From: Candidatus Epulonipiscium sp.
Lineage (GTDB): Bacteria; Bacillota; Clostridia; Lachnospirales; Defluviitaleaceae
Direction of reading: 5' to 3'
DNA: 33,972 nucleotides
Assembly: GCA_012518815.1 (NCBI GenBank)
Contig: JAAYRK010000039.1
Location: 1-33,972 of the forward strand
The notes under the pieces were generated by a model. That model searched no databases and was not told where the DNA came from. It saw only the letters and a program-made list of their open reading frames with translations. Both the position numbers and the translations under genes were made by a program. Positions 25,573 through 33,943 of the stretch are shown here, piece after piece. The stretch's first letter is position 1. Every line of letters starts with the position of its first letter.

Positions 25573-25595
25573 ATGAAGGGGATTGACCCCTTCAT
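25573..25595 (-). repeat. 9-bp hairpin between atpE and atpF
   Basis: ATGAAGGGG and CCCCTTCAT pair perfectly around a 5-nt loop, starting 3 nt after the atpE stop. No U tract follows (TTTCATAT), so it is unlikely to be an efficient terminator. A role in mRNA processing or in stabilising the 3' end of atpE is more plausible, since the c subunit is needed in many copies. Confidence 0.6.
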
Positions 25596-25597
25596 AA

Positions 25598-25900
<303 letters not shown>

Positions 25901-25937
25901 TCATATAAATAATAATTTCTTAATTTTTATCATAAAA

Positions 25938-25958
25938 CTACTTTCTTTAAGAAAATAG
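25938..25958 (-). repeat. Hairpin between atpB and atpE
   Basis: The minus strand reads CTATTTTCTT, A, AAGAAAGTAG, then TTTTATG. It is a 7-10 bp AT-rich stem with one G-U pair. It could be a weak attenuator or a processing site upstream of atpE. Confidence 0.4.
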
Positions 25959-25976
25959 CTTGTTACTAATAAATAA

Positions 25977-26669
25977 TTACTCTTGAATTGCACCAGAGAC
26001 AAATATCATGCTTAACATAACAAAAATAAATGCCTGCAATACCCCTGAAAATACATCAAAATATACATGCAACACTGCCGGAATCCCTATTTGAAGTAGT
26101 CCTGGTAAAGCAGCATAAATAAGTCCCATAATTATAACGCCTCCAACAATATTACCAAAAAGACGAAAACTAAGAGATACAGGATTAGCTAATTCTCCAA
26201 TTACATTTAAAGGGAGCAGAAATGGCAGTGGATCTAAAAAACCTTTTAAATAATTTTTAATACCGCCAGTTTTAATTCCATAATACTGAACCATTAAAAA
26301 AGTCATTAAAGCCATTGCAAAAGTTGTAGACAAATCTGATGTAGGCGGCCTCATGCCAAGAAGACCCCATAGATTTGAAAAAAGAATAAATAAAAACACA
26401 CTTCCATAAAATGAAGCAAATCTTTTATTCCTTTCACCCATAGTACTTATAGTAAATGAATTAACAACTTCGACAATTAGCTCTATTACATTTTGAAAGC
26501 CTTTTGGAATTGCCTTAAAACGGGAAATATAAAATCTAACAACTAAAGCAAGTATGATAAGAACAAGCATTACTATCCATGTGCTTATAATACTTTGAGT
26601 AATATAAAACTCTTCTCCTCCAATATGAACTGGTAAGACATATTTGTTGGAAAAATCTAAACCTTCCAA
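25977..26669 (-). CDS. atpB: F-type ATP synthase a subunit
   Basis: The a subunit provides the two ion half-channels next to the c-ring. The 230-residue membrane protein has about five hydrophobic helices and the essential Arg in ANPVSLSFRLFGNIVGG (Arg169). The PLNVIGELANPVSLSFRLFG stretch fits Na+-coupled clostridial enzymes, in agreement with atpE. The start appears to be TTG at 26669 with GGGAGTG upstream. A 62-nt gap separates it from atpI. Confidence 0.95.
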   Translation of the reverse strand: MEGLDFSNKYVLPVHIGGEEFYITQSIISTWIVMLVLIILALVVRFYISRFKAIPKGFQNVIELIVEVVNSFTISTMGERNKRFASFYGSVFLFILFSNLWGLLGMRPPTSDLSTTFAMALMTFLMVQYYGIKTGGIKNYLKGFLDPLPFLLPLNVIGELANPVSLSFRLFGNIVGGVIIMGLIYAALPGLLQIGIPAVLHVYFDVFSGVLQAFIFVMLSMIFVSGAIQE

Positions 26670-26731
26670 GGCCTACACTCCCTTCCTAGATTATTGCCAA
26701 ATAATTAGTGTATATTTCCAATAAAAATATA

Positions 26732-27097
26732 CTATTTTGAGTTATTAGGCTTCTTTTTATCTGTAATCAGCGTTAAGTAAACAGAAGCTTTTATTGTAAA
26801 TAATCCTATTATAGTACCAGCCAAACTAATACTTGGCTCAATTGCTGCAATAAAAAGTAAAAGAGCTGTTATGAAATATCTGATATAATATTGAGATATT
26901 GTATAATTCTTTGCTTTTATAAAAGTCATTTTTATAGCTTTTTTTATAGTAGCATTTATTAGAAGTAATCGCAAAATTGAAAAGATAGTACCAAATAAAA
27001 GACCCTTTACCCAAACTAACGGTTCATTCACAAAAAAAAGTCCTATTACTCCTATTAAAAAACTAATAGCTAATATCTGAAGAATGAGCCGTTTCAT
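26732..27097 (-). CDS. atpI: ATP synthase accessory membrane protein (subunit I)
   Basis: The 121-residue protein has four predicted membrane helices: residues 5-22, 25-45, 68-88 and 91-110. AtpI-type proteins help assemble the c-ring, a role shown for Na+ enzymes. The sequence is poorly conserved, so the call rests on size, topology and position between atpZ and atpB. The SD is AAAGGA before the ATG. Confidence 0.8.
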   Translation of the reverse strand: MKRLILQILAISFLIGVIGLFFVNEPLVWVKGLLFGTIFSILRLLLINATIKKAIKMTFIKAKNYTISQYYIRYFITALLLFIAAIEPSISLAGTIIGLFTIKASVYLTLITDKKKPNNSK

Positions 27098-27102
27098 TGT
27101 TT

Positions 27103-27336
27103 TTAATCCTTTCTTTTATCTCCATTCTTAAAAGTTTTTGTAGTTAAAACAAACAAATTACGAAAAGCTGCTCCTATTCCTAATATGGAAAATATTATAA
27201 GAAATAATGCACCAGTATTAAATTTACTATCAATAAAGTGACCAATTATAATACAAAATATTATTGGAAGTGCCATCATAATACCGATTTGTGAAATCAA
27301 AGAAAACGCTGCAAGAATATTGGTTTTTTTCTTCAT
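27103..27336 (-). CDS. atpZ: AtpZ-like two-helix membrane protein
   Basis: The 77-residue product has two hydrophobic helices (about residues 15-35 and 41-62) joined by GHFIDSKFNTG, the typical AtpZ/AtpI-like hairpin. In alkaliphilic Bacillus, AtpZ and AtpI are linked to Mg2+ supply and assembly of the ATP synthase. It is the first gene of the operon, 5 nt before atpI. The ATG at 27336 is chosen because AAGGTGG lies 5 nt upstream; the TTG six codons earlier has no SD. Confidence 0.8.
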   Translation of the reverse strand: MKKKTNILAAFSLISQIGIMMALPIIFCIIIGHFIDSKFNTGALFLIIFSILGIGAAFRNLFVLTTKTFKNGDKRKD

Positions 27337-27377
27337 ATATTCCACCTTATGCAAGGTTAATTTTTCAGATATTATAA

Positions 27378-27406
27378 ATTATACACGTTTATCCTTTTAG
27401 TGTCTA
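27378..27406 (-). promoter_or_regulatory. Sigma-A promoter of the ATP synthase operon
   Basis: The minus strand reads TAGACA, 17 nt, TATAAT. It is one mismatch from the -35 consensus, with a perfect -10 and optimal spacing. It lies between wecB and atpZ and predicts a start near 27371 and a leader of about 35 nt. Confidence 0.78.
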
Positions 27407-27417
27407 CAATACTATTT

Positions 27418-28569
27418 TCAAATTATGATAAAATCTTTAGGTCTTTTATCAATCTTTCCAAAGCTGTATAATATTGCATCTACGATTCTTTTTGAAGCAA
27501 ATCCGTCACCAAAAGGATTTTTGGCTTCTGTCATTCTTTTATATTCTTTTTCATCTTGTAAAAGTTCTGATGCCAAGGTAAAAATTTTATTTTCATCAGT
27601 TCCTGCTAGCTTTAATGTACCAGCTTTTATTCCTTCTGGTCTTTCAGTTACATTCCTAAGAACCAATACTGGTTTTTTCATAGATGGAACTTCTTCTTGT
27701 AGTCCTCCTGAATCTGTAAGCACAAGATAGGACAAATTCATTAAATTATGCATATCTTTTAAGTCCAAAGGATCAATTAAATGAATTCTTGAATGATTTC
27801 CCAAGATAGGATAAACAGTCTCTCGTACAGCAGGATTTTTATGGACTGCATAAACCACTTCTACATCGTCAAATTCTTCTACTAATCTATATACCCCTCT
27901 ACAAATATTTTTTAGAGGTTCTCCAAGATTTTCTCTTCTATGGGCCGTCATTGTTATTACTCTTTTATTTTTATAATCAATTTCATTTAAAATAGGTAAA
28001 GTAAAAGTATAATTATCTTCAATAGTTGTCTTTAGGGCATCAATAACTGTATTTCCAGTAATAAAAATTTGTTCTTCGTCTATAGCTTCTTTTAATAAAT
28101 GTTCTTTTGCTAAAGGAGTTGGTGAAAAATGGAGGTCTGTAAGTGAACCTGTAAGTTTTCTGTTCATTTCCTCAGGGAAAGGCTGATATTTATCATAAGT
28201 TCTAAGACCTGCTTCTACATGGCCTACTTTTACTTGATTATAAAATGCCGCCAAGGCTCCAACAAAGGTAGTACTAGTATCCCCATGAACTAAAACAATA
28301 TCAGGAAGCACTTCTTTTATTACTCTATCAAGACCTTCTAAGGCATGAATAGTAATATCCTTTAGAGTTTGTCTTTCTTTCATAATATCCAAATCATAAT
28401 CTGGTACTATATCAAAAACCTCAAGAACTTGGTCTAACATTTCCCGATGTTGTGCAGTAACACACACAATACTTTCTATGCCATCAGTTTTTTCTAATTC
28501 TTTTACTACAGGTCCCATTTTAATAGCTTCAGGTCTTGTCCCAAAAATGCTCATTACTTTAATTGACAT
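27418..28569 (-). CDS. wecB: UDP-N-acetylglucosamine 2-epimerase (non-hydrolysing)
   Basis: The enzyme interconverts UDP-GlcNAc and UDP-ManNAc, the donor for the linkage unit of wall teichoic acid and other polymers (mnaA in Bacillus). The 383-residue length is typical. Signatures are GTRPEAIKMGPVV at the N-terminus, VHGDTSTTFVGALAAFYNQ, VGHVEAGLRT and the C-terminal LVLTDSGGLQEEVPS with the catalytic Glu. tagO lies just upstream, which fits a shared wall-polymer pathway, but a terminator separates the two genes. The ATG has a GGTTGG SD. Confidence 0.95.
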   Translation of the reverse strand: MSIKVMSIFGTRPEAIKMGPVVKELEKTDGIESIVCVTAQHREMLDQVLEVFDIVPDYDLDIMKERQTLKDITIHALEGLDRVIKEVLPDIVLVHGDTSTTFVGALAAFYNQVKVGHVEAGLRTYDKYQPFPEEMNRKLTGSLTDLHFSPTPLAKEHLLKEAIDEEQIFITGNTVIDALKTTIEDNYTFTLPILNEIDYKNKRVITMTAHRRENLGEPLKNICRGVYRLVEEFDDVEVVYAVHKNPAVRETVYPILGNHSRIHLIDPLDLKDMHNLMNLSYLVLTDSGGLQEEVPSMKKPVLVLRNVTERPEGIKAGTLKLAGTDENKIFTLASELLQDEKEYKRMTEAKNPFGDGFASKRIVDAILYSFGKIDKRPKDFIII

Positions 28570-28732
28570 TAATTTTCCAACCTTTCATTATTTCATTATA
28601 TATAATTAATAATATTTAATCATATACTCTTTATTTCTGCAACATAGATTAGCTATATATAGGGATTAATGACTATTTATAATAGGGTTTAAATTTAAAA
28701 TACTTTGAAAGTTTAATAAAATTAAGCATTTT

Positions 28733-28761
28733 AAAAAGACATACTAAAAGTATGTCTTTTT
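28733..28761 (-). terminator. Intrinsic terminator after tagO
   Basis: AAAAAGACATAC and GTATGTCTTTTT form a 12-bp stem around a 5-nt loop, 5 nt after the tagO stop. The T-rich 3' arm acts as the U tract; the symmetry would also permit function on the other strand. Confidence 0.8.
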
Positions 28762-28766
28762 TATAA

Positions 28767-29825
28767 TTATTTATTCTTTGTAATCATATATAGCACTATT
28801 CCCATAGCTATAAAGACTCCAAAGGCCATTTGTGTATCCTTATTAGCTAACAGTATTCCAATTATTCCAAATCCTCCGCTTATACCATAAAGAGTAATTA
28901 CAGCTCTCTTTTGACTATATCCCTTGTCCACTAAGCGATGATGAAGATGTCCCCTATCCGCTTCCATGATAGGTCTTCTAGTAAGAATCCTTCTAAATAT
29001 CGCAAAAGTTGTATCAAAAATCGGAAGAGCTAAAACTAATACTGCAATAATTATTGTAACAGCCGTATATCCTTTAATAAGTCCTTGTATTGAAGTAACT
29101 GCCAATACATAACCTAAAAAAGTAGATCCTGTATCTCCCATAAATATCTTTGCAGGATTAAAATTATAAGGTAAAAATCCTAAACAAGAGCCTGCCAGTG
29201 CCGCAGTTAATAAAGCTGCAACAGGTCCTATAGGATTTGGAGAAAACATAGATAAAATCATAAGACATATGGCTGCAATAGAAGATACACCTGCAGCTAA
29301 TCCATCTAAACCGTCAATTAAGTTAACGGCATTAGTAATTCCCACAATCCAGAGCAATGTAATAGGTACACTTATATTTTGTAATAGCAAAATATTACTT
29401 TCTGCAAAAGGCCAAGTAACAAACTCAATTCTAATATCAGAATAAATAACTACTAAAGCTGCAATAATCTGTACCAACAATTTTAATTTAGCATTAAGAT
29501 TATAAATATCATCAAAAAATCCTAATAAAAATATAATCATTCCTCCAATAAGGAGTCCTGAAATTTGTTTCCATTCAAAGGCTTCAATGGATGGAGTAAT
29601 CAATATAACAGTAAGTATAAATCCTAAAAAAATTGCTATTCCACCCATTCTAGGCATTGGCTTTTTATGCATCCCTCTATCTTTAGGTTGGTCTACTGCT
29701 CCAACTTTAAAAGCAATAAACTTACTTAAGGGAGTAGTAAGCAAACTTATTAAAAAAGCCATAGCAAAAGCAATTAAATATATATAAAATTTTTCTTGAA
29801 TTATAATTCCTTGAAGCAATTTCAT
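28767..29825 (-). CDS. tagO: Undecaprenyl-phosphate sugar-1-phosphate transferase TagO/WecA
   Basis: This membrane enzyme moves GlcNAc-1-phosphate onto undecaprenyl phosphate, the first step of teichoic acid and related polymers. The 352-residue protein has about ten hydrophobic helices and the family's cytoplasmic motifs: DQPKDRGMHKKPMPRMGG (residues 41-58), NAVNLIDGLDGLAAG (about 164-178), FMGDTGSTFLG (about 228-238) and the HLHHRL motif that separates WecA/TagO from MraY. The ATG has GGAG 10 nt upstream. The 332-bp region upstream has no gene. Confidence 0.94.
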   Translation of the reverse strand: MKLLQGIIIQEKFYIYLIAFAMAFLISLLTTPLSKFIAFKVGAVDQPKDRGMHKKPMPRMGGIAIFLGFILTVILITPSIEAFEWKQISGLLIGGMIIFLLGFFDDIYNLNAKLKLLVQIIAALVVIYSDIRIEFVTWPFAESNILLLQNISVPITLLWIVGITNAVNLIDGLDGLAAGVSSIAAICLMILSMFSPNPIGPVAALLTAALAGSCLGFLPYNFNPAKIFMGDTGSTFLGYVLAVTSIQGLIKGYTAVTIIIAVLVLALPIFDTTFAIFRRILTRRPIMEADRGHLHHRLVDKGYSQKRAVITLYGISGGFGIIGILLANKDTQMAFGVFIAMGIVLYMITKNK

Positions 29826-30157
29826 CGGATATCGTCTCCTTAAAAAATCCGTTATTAATATTTTTCCCTATTCTTAATATAATAAATCATGTATATTGTT
29901 ACATGAAAAATTATATATCATAATAACGGTCAATTCCATATAATATTAAATCGTAATTATGTACTTTAATAAAGCTTAATTTTAATTTTTGTTAAATTAT
30001 AACAATATTTTGTTAGACTTATTATATCACATTATGTAATTTGTAAATAATTAGTCATGTATATTCTATGTTTTTATGTATTAGTTGTCAAATTAAATTT
30101 TTATTACATCATATTTTTTAAAAAACCGATACTTAAAAAGTACCGGTCTCCATATTT
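29826..30157. other. AT-rich intergenic region between tagO and comEB
   Basis: 332 bp without a convincing coding sequence. It contains the comEB terminator at its right end and, at 29996-30004 on the minus strand, an extended -10-like sequence TGTTATAAT without a good -35, a possible tagO promoter with a leader of about 165 nt. A short dyad (CATGTA/TACATG) lies near 29889-29906. Nothing else stands out. Confidence 0.5.
30119..30146 (-). terminator. Intrinsic terminator after comEB
   Basis: ACCGGTACTT and AAGTATCGGT form a 10-bp stem with one G-U pair and a 3-nt loop, followed by TTTT on the minus strand. It closes the sua5-ywlE-rpiB-upp-comEB unit. Confidence 0.85.
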
Positions 30158-30601
30158 TTATCCTTTAAAATTTATAACTTCTATTCCTGCTTCCTCTAGA
30201 AGCTCTTTAGAAAGTTCGTCAGGATAATCTCCTTTAAACACTATTCTTTTTATTCCTGCATTAATTGCCATTTTTGCACACATCACACAAGGTTGATGAG
30301 TAACATATAAAGTTCCTCCTTGCACCGATATACCATACATAGCAGCTTGCACAATGGCATTTTGTTCTGCGTGAAGAGCACGACAAAGCTCATGTCTTTG
30401 CCCTGAAGGAATTTGTAATTTTTCTCTTAAACATCCCACTTCTTCACAGTGAGAACAACCAGTAGGAGCCCCGTTATATCCTGTTGATAATATTCTTTTA
30501 TCATTTACAATAAGTGCACCAACCTGTCTTCTAAGACAAGTTGATCTTTCTTTAATCAAATCGACTATTTCCATAAAATATTCGTCCCAACTAGGTCTCA
30601 C
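30158..30601 (-). CDS. comEB: dCMP deaminase (ComEB-like)
   Basis: The zinc enzyme deaminates dCMP to dUMP for thymidylate synthesis. The 147-residue product has the cytidine/deoxycytidylate deaminase motif [10 protein letters not shown] (His and catalytic Glu) and [10 protein letters not shown] (two Zn Cys). A second CxxC-rich stretch ([10 protein letters not shown]) is typical of dCMP deaminases. The GTG at 30601 is chosen because the family starts [10 protein letters not shown] and GGGGGG lies 5 nt upstream; an ATG at 30646 would overlap upp and has no such support. It follows upp after 13 nt. Confidence 0.92.
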   Translation of the reverse strand: MRPSWDEYFMEIVDLIKERSTCLRRQVGALIVNDKRILSTGYNGAPTGCSHCEEVGCLREKLQIPSGQRHELCRALHAEQNAIVQAAMYGISVQGGTLYVTHQPCVMCAKMAINAGIKRIVFKGDYPDELSKELLEEAGIEVINFKG

Positions 30602-30614
30602 ATAATCCCCCCAA

Positions 30615-31244
30615 CTACTTAGTTCCAAACAATCTGTCTCCGGCATCTCCTAAACCTGGAACTATATATCCGTGCTCATTTAATCTTTCATCCAAAGCAG
30701 CAACATAAATGTCTACATCCGGATGATCATTTCTTAGCCTTTCTACTCCTTCTGGAGCAGCAATAAGGCATAAAAATCTTATCCTTTGTACTCCCTTGTC
30801 CTTAATAAATTTAATAGCTGCAGATGCCGAACCACCTGTTGCTAGCATTGGATCTAAAACAAATATATCTCTTGTAGGGGAATCATAGGGCAATTTACAA
30901 TAGTACTCTACAGGTTCTAGTGTTTCTGGGTCTCTATATAATCCTATATGTCCAACCTTTGCCGCAGGTATTAAATTAAGCATACCGTCAACCATTCCTA
31001 AGCCTGCCCGTAAAATAGGAACAATTCCTAATTTTTTACCCGCCAAAGCTTTTGCTTGTGCCTTTGCAACGGGAGTTTCCACTTCAATTTCTTTTAAAGG
31101 TAAATCTCTAGTTGCCTCATAGCACATAAGCATAGATATTTCCTCAACTAACTCTCTAAACTCCTTTGATCCTGTTGCTTTATCCCTTAGCATAGAAACC
31201 TTATGCTGAATAAGGGGATGTTCCATTACATGTACTTGCCCCAT
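30615..31244 (-). CDS. upp: Uracil phosphoribosyltransferase
   Basis: Upp salvages uracil to UMP using PRPP. The 209-residue length is exact for the family. Signatures are the N-terminal [37 protein letters not shown] and the PRPP-binding loop [17 protein letters not shown], plus a C-terminal [14 protein letters not shown]. The ATG has AAGGAGG upstream. It lies 24 nt after rpiB; the glyA gene found between them in B. subtilis is missing here. Confidence 0.97.
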   Translation of the reverse strand: MGQVHVMEHPLIQHKVSMLRDKATGSKEFRELVEEISMLMCYEATRDLPLKEIEVETPVAKAQAKALAGKKLGIVPILRAGLGMVDGMLNLIPAAKVGHIGLYRDPETLEPVEYYCKLPYDSPTRDIFVLDPMLATGGSASAAIKFIKDKGVQRIRFLCLIAAPEGVERLRNDHPDVDIYVAALDERLNEHGYIVPGLGDAGDRLFGTK

Positions 31245-31268
31245 GTTATTCCTCCTTACTTATTTCTA

Positions 31269-31697
31269 TTATTCTTCAATTTGTGAGATACGTCTTACAT
31301 GTCTTTCATCATTAGAAAATTCAGTTCCTAAAAATGTCTCAACTATTTTAATTGCAAGTCCGGGACCAACTACTCTTGCTCCTAATGCCAATATGTTTGC
31401 ATCATTATGTTCCCTTGTTGCCTGAGCTGAAAAACAATCATGACAAAGAGCTGCTCTGATACCTTTAATCTTATTGGCAGCAATAGATATACCTATTCCC
31501 GTACCGCAAATTACTATACCTTTTTCACATTCTCCATCAATTACAAGTTTAGCTACTGCCTTACCAAATTGTGCATAGTCACAAGACTCTTCGGAATTAC
31601 ATCCTACATCTTTATATTCAATATTATTTTCCTTAAAATATTTTATTATTTCCTGTTTTAAAGTATACCCACCATGGTCACTTCCTATAGCTATCAT
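31269..31697 (-). CDS. rpiB: Ribose-5-phosphate isomerase B (RpiB/LacAB family)
   Basis: RpiB interconverts ribose 5-phosphate and ribulose 5-phosphate. The 142-residue product starts MIAIGSDHGGYTLKQEI with the substrate Asp-His pair. It has the catalytic Cys in YAQFGKAVAKL..GIVICGTGIGISIAANK, and HNDANILALGARVVG near residue 105. The ATG has GGAGGG upstream. It sits between ywlE and upp, as in B. subtilis ywlF. Confidence 0.95.
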   Translation of the reverse strand: MIAIGSDHGGYTLKQEIIKYFKENNIEYKDVGCNSEESCDYAQFGKAVAKLVIDGECEKGIVICGTGIGISIAANKIKGIRAALCHDCFSAQATREHNDANILALGARVVGPGLAIKIVETFLGTEFSNDERHVRRISQIEE

Positions 31698-31773
31698 ATT
31701 CTAGTCCCTCCATTTTTGATTTAATTTTTTCTTTTTATAATAACACTTCTATAACGCCATAGCAAACCATAAT

Positions 31774-32238
31774 TTAACACATCTTGCTTAGTTTTTGCAT
31801 AAGTTTTTTAATTAAATCTTCTATACTATTTGCACAATCTTTATATACTTTTAGACTAGCTCCAAAAGGATCTTCTACATCACCTGATTCACCAACAAAT
31901 TCTTTTAAAGTAAATATTTTATCAGTATAGTTTGAAAATCTGTTAATTAAGTCTCTTTTATGATTGTTTGTCATAGTTAAAATAATATCCGCATTTTTAA
32001 TATCATCTTCTAGTATTGCTTTTGAAATATGATTAGTTAAATCAAGTCCATATTCCTTCATAGCTTCAATGGCATGAGGACTGGCATTAGAAGGGAAAAA
32101 TACAGCAATCCCTCTTGAGCTAATATCTAACTCCAGAGAGTTTTTCTTTGCTTCATCTTTTGCTAAAACTTCCGCCATAGGACTTCTGCAAGTATTACCT
32201 GTACATAAAAATATTATTTTCTTTATACAATTCGCCAT
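31774..32238 (-). CDS. ywlE: Low-molecular-weight phosphatase, probable protein arginine phosphatase
   Basis: The 154-residue product has the LMW phosphatase P-loop CTGNTCRS (Cys12, Arg18) and the general-acid Asp in EDPFG. The Thr in GNTCR is the residue that in B. subtilis YwlE gives preference for phospho-arginine over phospho-tyrosine, so the arginine-phosphatase call is favoured. It would reverse McsB-type marking of proteins; mcsB is not in this window. The ATG at 32238 has GGTGG 5 nt upstream. It follows sua5 after 11 nt and leaves a 76-nt gap to rpiB. Confidence 0.88.
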   Translation of the reverse strand: MANCIKKIIFLCTGNTCRSPMAEVLAKDEAKKNSLELDISSRGIAVFFPSNASPHAIEAMKEYGLDLTNHISKAILEDDIKNADIILTMTNNHKRDLINRFSNYTDKIFTLKEFVGESGDVEDPFGASLKVYKDCANSIEDLIKKLMQKLSKMC

Positions 32239-32249
32239 ATAATCCACCT

Positions 32250-33302
32250 CTAAACCTTTAAAATATTATGACCTGCTGCCTTTTTTAGCCTGTTCATAAT
32301 TGCAAAGCCTATTTTCTCATAGGAAAAGCTTTCTGAAAGGATAATTTCCACTCCCTCTTCATCAAAAGCTCTTAAGCAGTCAAACAACTTAGCTGCAATA
32401 GTTTCTGGCTTATTTCTGTCACCAACAGACAATATAAAGCCTGTCTTATAATTGTTTTTTGTTTGTTCTGTAGCCATTATTCCTACCCTTATATTTTGTT
32501 TTTGCTTTTCTTCTGCTAAGGACTTAATTTTTTTTATAACTTTATTTATTTCTCCCTCTACAATAATAACTTGTGCCTTTGGAGCATAATGCTTATATTT
32601 CATTCCTGGTGACATAGGAGTAGAAAGAAGCTCTTTATCAGAAATAATTGCTGGATCAATTAAAACTTCTCCTATAGCCTCTTCCAACATTTCCCTTGTA
32701 ATGCCTCCTGGTCTTAGAATGGTAGGAATATCTCCAGTAACATCTAAAACCGTAGATTCTAGTCCGACTTTTACCTCTCCTCCATCTAAAATCATATCAA
32801 CTTTTCCATTTAAATCTTTTATTACATGAGAAGCATTTGTCGGGCTTGGTCTTCCAGAAATATTAGCAGAAGGGGCGGCTATAGGAACTCCTGAATATTT
32901 TATTAGTTCTCTTGCAATTTTATTATCGGGCATTCTTATAGCCACAGTAGAAAGTCCAGCAGTAATAGTATCAGGAATTAAGTTAGACTTAGGAAAAATA
33001 AGAGTAAGGGGTCCTGGCCAAAACAAATCCATTAACATTTGAGCCTTTAGTTTTACAGATTCCACAAGGGAATATAATTCTTTATTTGAAGATATATGCA
33101 CAATAAGTGGATTATCAGAAGGTCTTCCTTTTGCATTATATATTTTCTCGACACTTTTTTCATTTAATGCATTAGCCCCTAAACCGTAAACAGTTTCAGT
33201 AGGAAAAGCAACAATTCCACCATCTTTTATTATTTTAGCAGCTTGTTTAATTATTTCTAAATCCATATTATCATAATCAATAGTTCTAATTATCGTCTCC
33301 AT
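32250..33302 (-). CDS. sua5: L-threonylcarbamoyladenylate synthase (Sua5/YwlC)
   Basis: The enzyme makes threonylcarbamoyl-AMP from threonine, bicarbonate and ATP for the t6A modification of tRNAs reading ANN codons. The 350-residue protein joins an N-terminal YrdC domain (GGIVAFPTETVYGLGANAL; KGRPSDNPLIVHI; APSANISGRPSPT) and a C-terminal Sua5 domain (about residues 230-345) after the linker SPGMKYKHYAPKA. It is the long Sua5 form, not the single-domain YrdC. It appears to be the first gene of the five-gene unit and diverges from the plus-strand gene at 33551. Confidence 0.95.
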   Translation of the reverse strand: METIIRTIDYDNMDLEIIKQAAKIIKDGGIVAFPTETVYGLGANALNEKSVEKIYNAKGRPSDNPLIVHISSNKELYSLVESVKLKAQMLMDLFWPGPLTLIFPKSNLIPDTITAGLSTVAIRMPDNKIARELIKYSGVPIAAPSANISGRPSPTNASHVIKDLNGKVDMILDGGEVKVGLESTVLDVTGDIPTILRPGGITREMLEEAIGEVLIDPAIISDKELLSTPMSPGMKYKHYAPKAQVIIVEGEINKVIKKIKSLAEEKQKQNIRVGIMATEQTKNNYKTGFILSVGDRNKPETIAAKLFDCLRAFDEEGVEIILSESFSYEKIGFAIMNRLKKAAGHNILKV

Positions 33303-33335
33303 ATTTCTCTTCCTTTGTGTCAGTCTTCCTTGTTT

Positions 33336-33365
33336 ATTTTACCCTTATTGTATCATAGAATTCAA
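33336..33365 (-). promoter_or_regulatory. Weak sigma-A-like promoter before sua5
   Basis: The minus strand reads TTGAAT, 18 nt, TAAAAT. It is four of six at -35 and five of six at -10, with one extra base of spacing. Confidence 0.35.
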
Positions 33366-33489
33366 CTAAAGTATTTAATAATCTAATCATTTTTTTACAA
33401 TCTTTTTATACTCATCCATCATATCTTTTTTAATTTTTATCTTATATGCATTTTTATAAAAAATAATAAGTTTTTTGACGTTATTCGTA

Positions 33490-33517
33490 ACCTTTTGATA
33501 AAACTCCCCATATATTA
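33490..33517 (+). promoter_or_regulatory. Sigma-K-like promoter of the plus-strand gene
   Basis: The plus strand reads AC, 17 nt, CATATATTA. It fits the sigma-K consensus AC-N16/17-CATAnnnTA at every defined base. Transcription would start near 33524, and an AAGGGGG SD lies before the ATG at 33551. It points to late mother-cell expression. Confidence 0.6.
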
Positions 33518-33550
33518 TAGTATAACAATTTAAAATAAGGGGGTAATAAT

Positions 33551-33943
33551 ATGTCAAAGGCTACTGTTTTTTCTAGTGGAAATTTTCATGCTCTTCTTTC
33601 AAAGTATATTGGTGAAACTGTTACAATCTTTACTGCTAGCGGAGGTCAATCTGGTTCTGGATTTACAGGAGTTGTTCTTGGAGTAACTGACTGCTGCGTA
33701 AGACTTCTTACTCGTATTGGTCCTCCTCCTGGTTGTTCTCTTGGCAACTCTTGTGCAGGCTTTAATCCTAGCTGTGGATATGGTGGACATTATCCTTACG
33801 GAGCTTATGGTTCTTTCTATCCTGCTGACAACGTTGGGGCAATTAATGCAGGAGGTTGGAACGGATATCCTGTTTCTACTGTAGGTTCAATCGCAGATAT
33901 TCCCATAGATTCTATTGTTTCTTTCGTTCACAATGCTGTATAA
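33551..33943 (+). CDS. Gly/Tyr/Cys-rich small protein, candidate spore coat component
   Basis: I do not recognise a named family. The 130-residue product has no signal peptide. Residues 19-54 (YIGETVTIFTASGGQSGSGF, then TGVVLGVTDCCVRLLTR) resemble the first half of an Sm-like beta barrel; residues 111-127 (VGSIADIPIDSIVSFVH) resemble the closing strands. Between them lies a low-complexity insert rich in Gly, Tyr, Pro and Asn. Five Cys occur at 48, 49, 62, 68 and 75. Size, composition and the sigma-K-like promoter suggest a structural spore coat protein made late in the mother cell. The SD AAGGGGG is strong. It is the only plus-strand gene in the window. Confidence 0.75.
   Translation: MSKATVFSSGNFHALLSKYIGETVTIFTASGGQSGSGFTGVVLGVTDCCVRLLTRIGPPPGCSLGNSCAGFNPSCGYGGHYPYGAYGSFYPADNVGAINAGGWNGYPVSTVGSIADIPIDSIVSFVHNAV

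Noticed and set aside
25573-25595. Reading the atpE-atpF hairpin as an intrinsic terminator
   Set aside because: No U tract follows the stem (TTTCATAT), and termination here would cut off most of the essential operon.
29829-29836. GACGATAT just before tagO on the minus strand
   Set aside because: It looks like the local sigma-D -10, but no TAAA lies 15-16 nt upstream and it falls between the SD and start codon, where it cannot serve as a promoter for this gene.
29880-30080. Repeated TCATGTATATT near 29887 and 30055 as a possible repeat family
   Set aside because: Only two short AT-rich matches were seen, one with a small dyad; this is within chance for such composition.
33599-33790. Minus-strand 63-codon frame opposite the candidate coat gene
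   Set aside because: The Thr/Ser/Arg-rich translation mirrors the Gly/Cys-rich gene; it has no SD, and the plus-strand frame has both promoter and SD.
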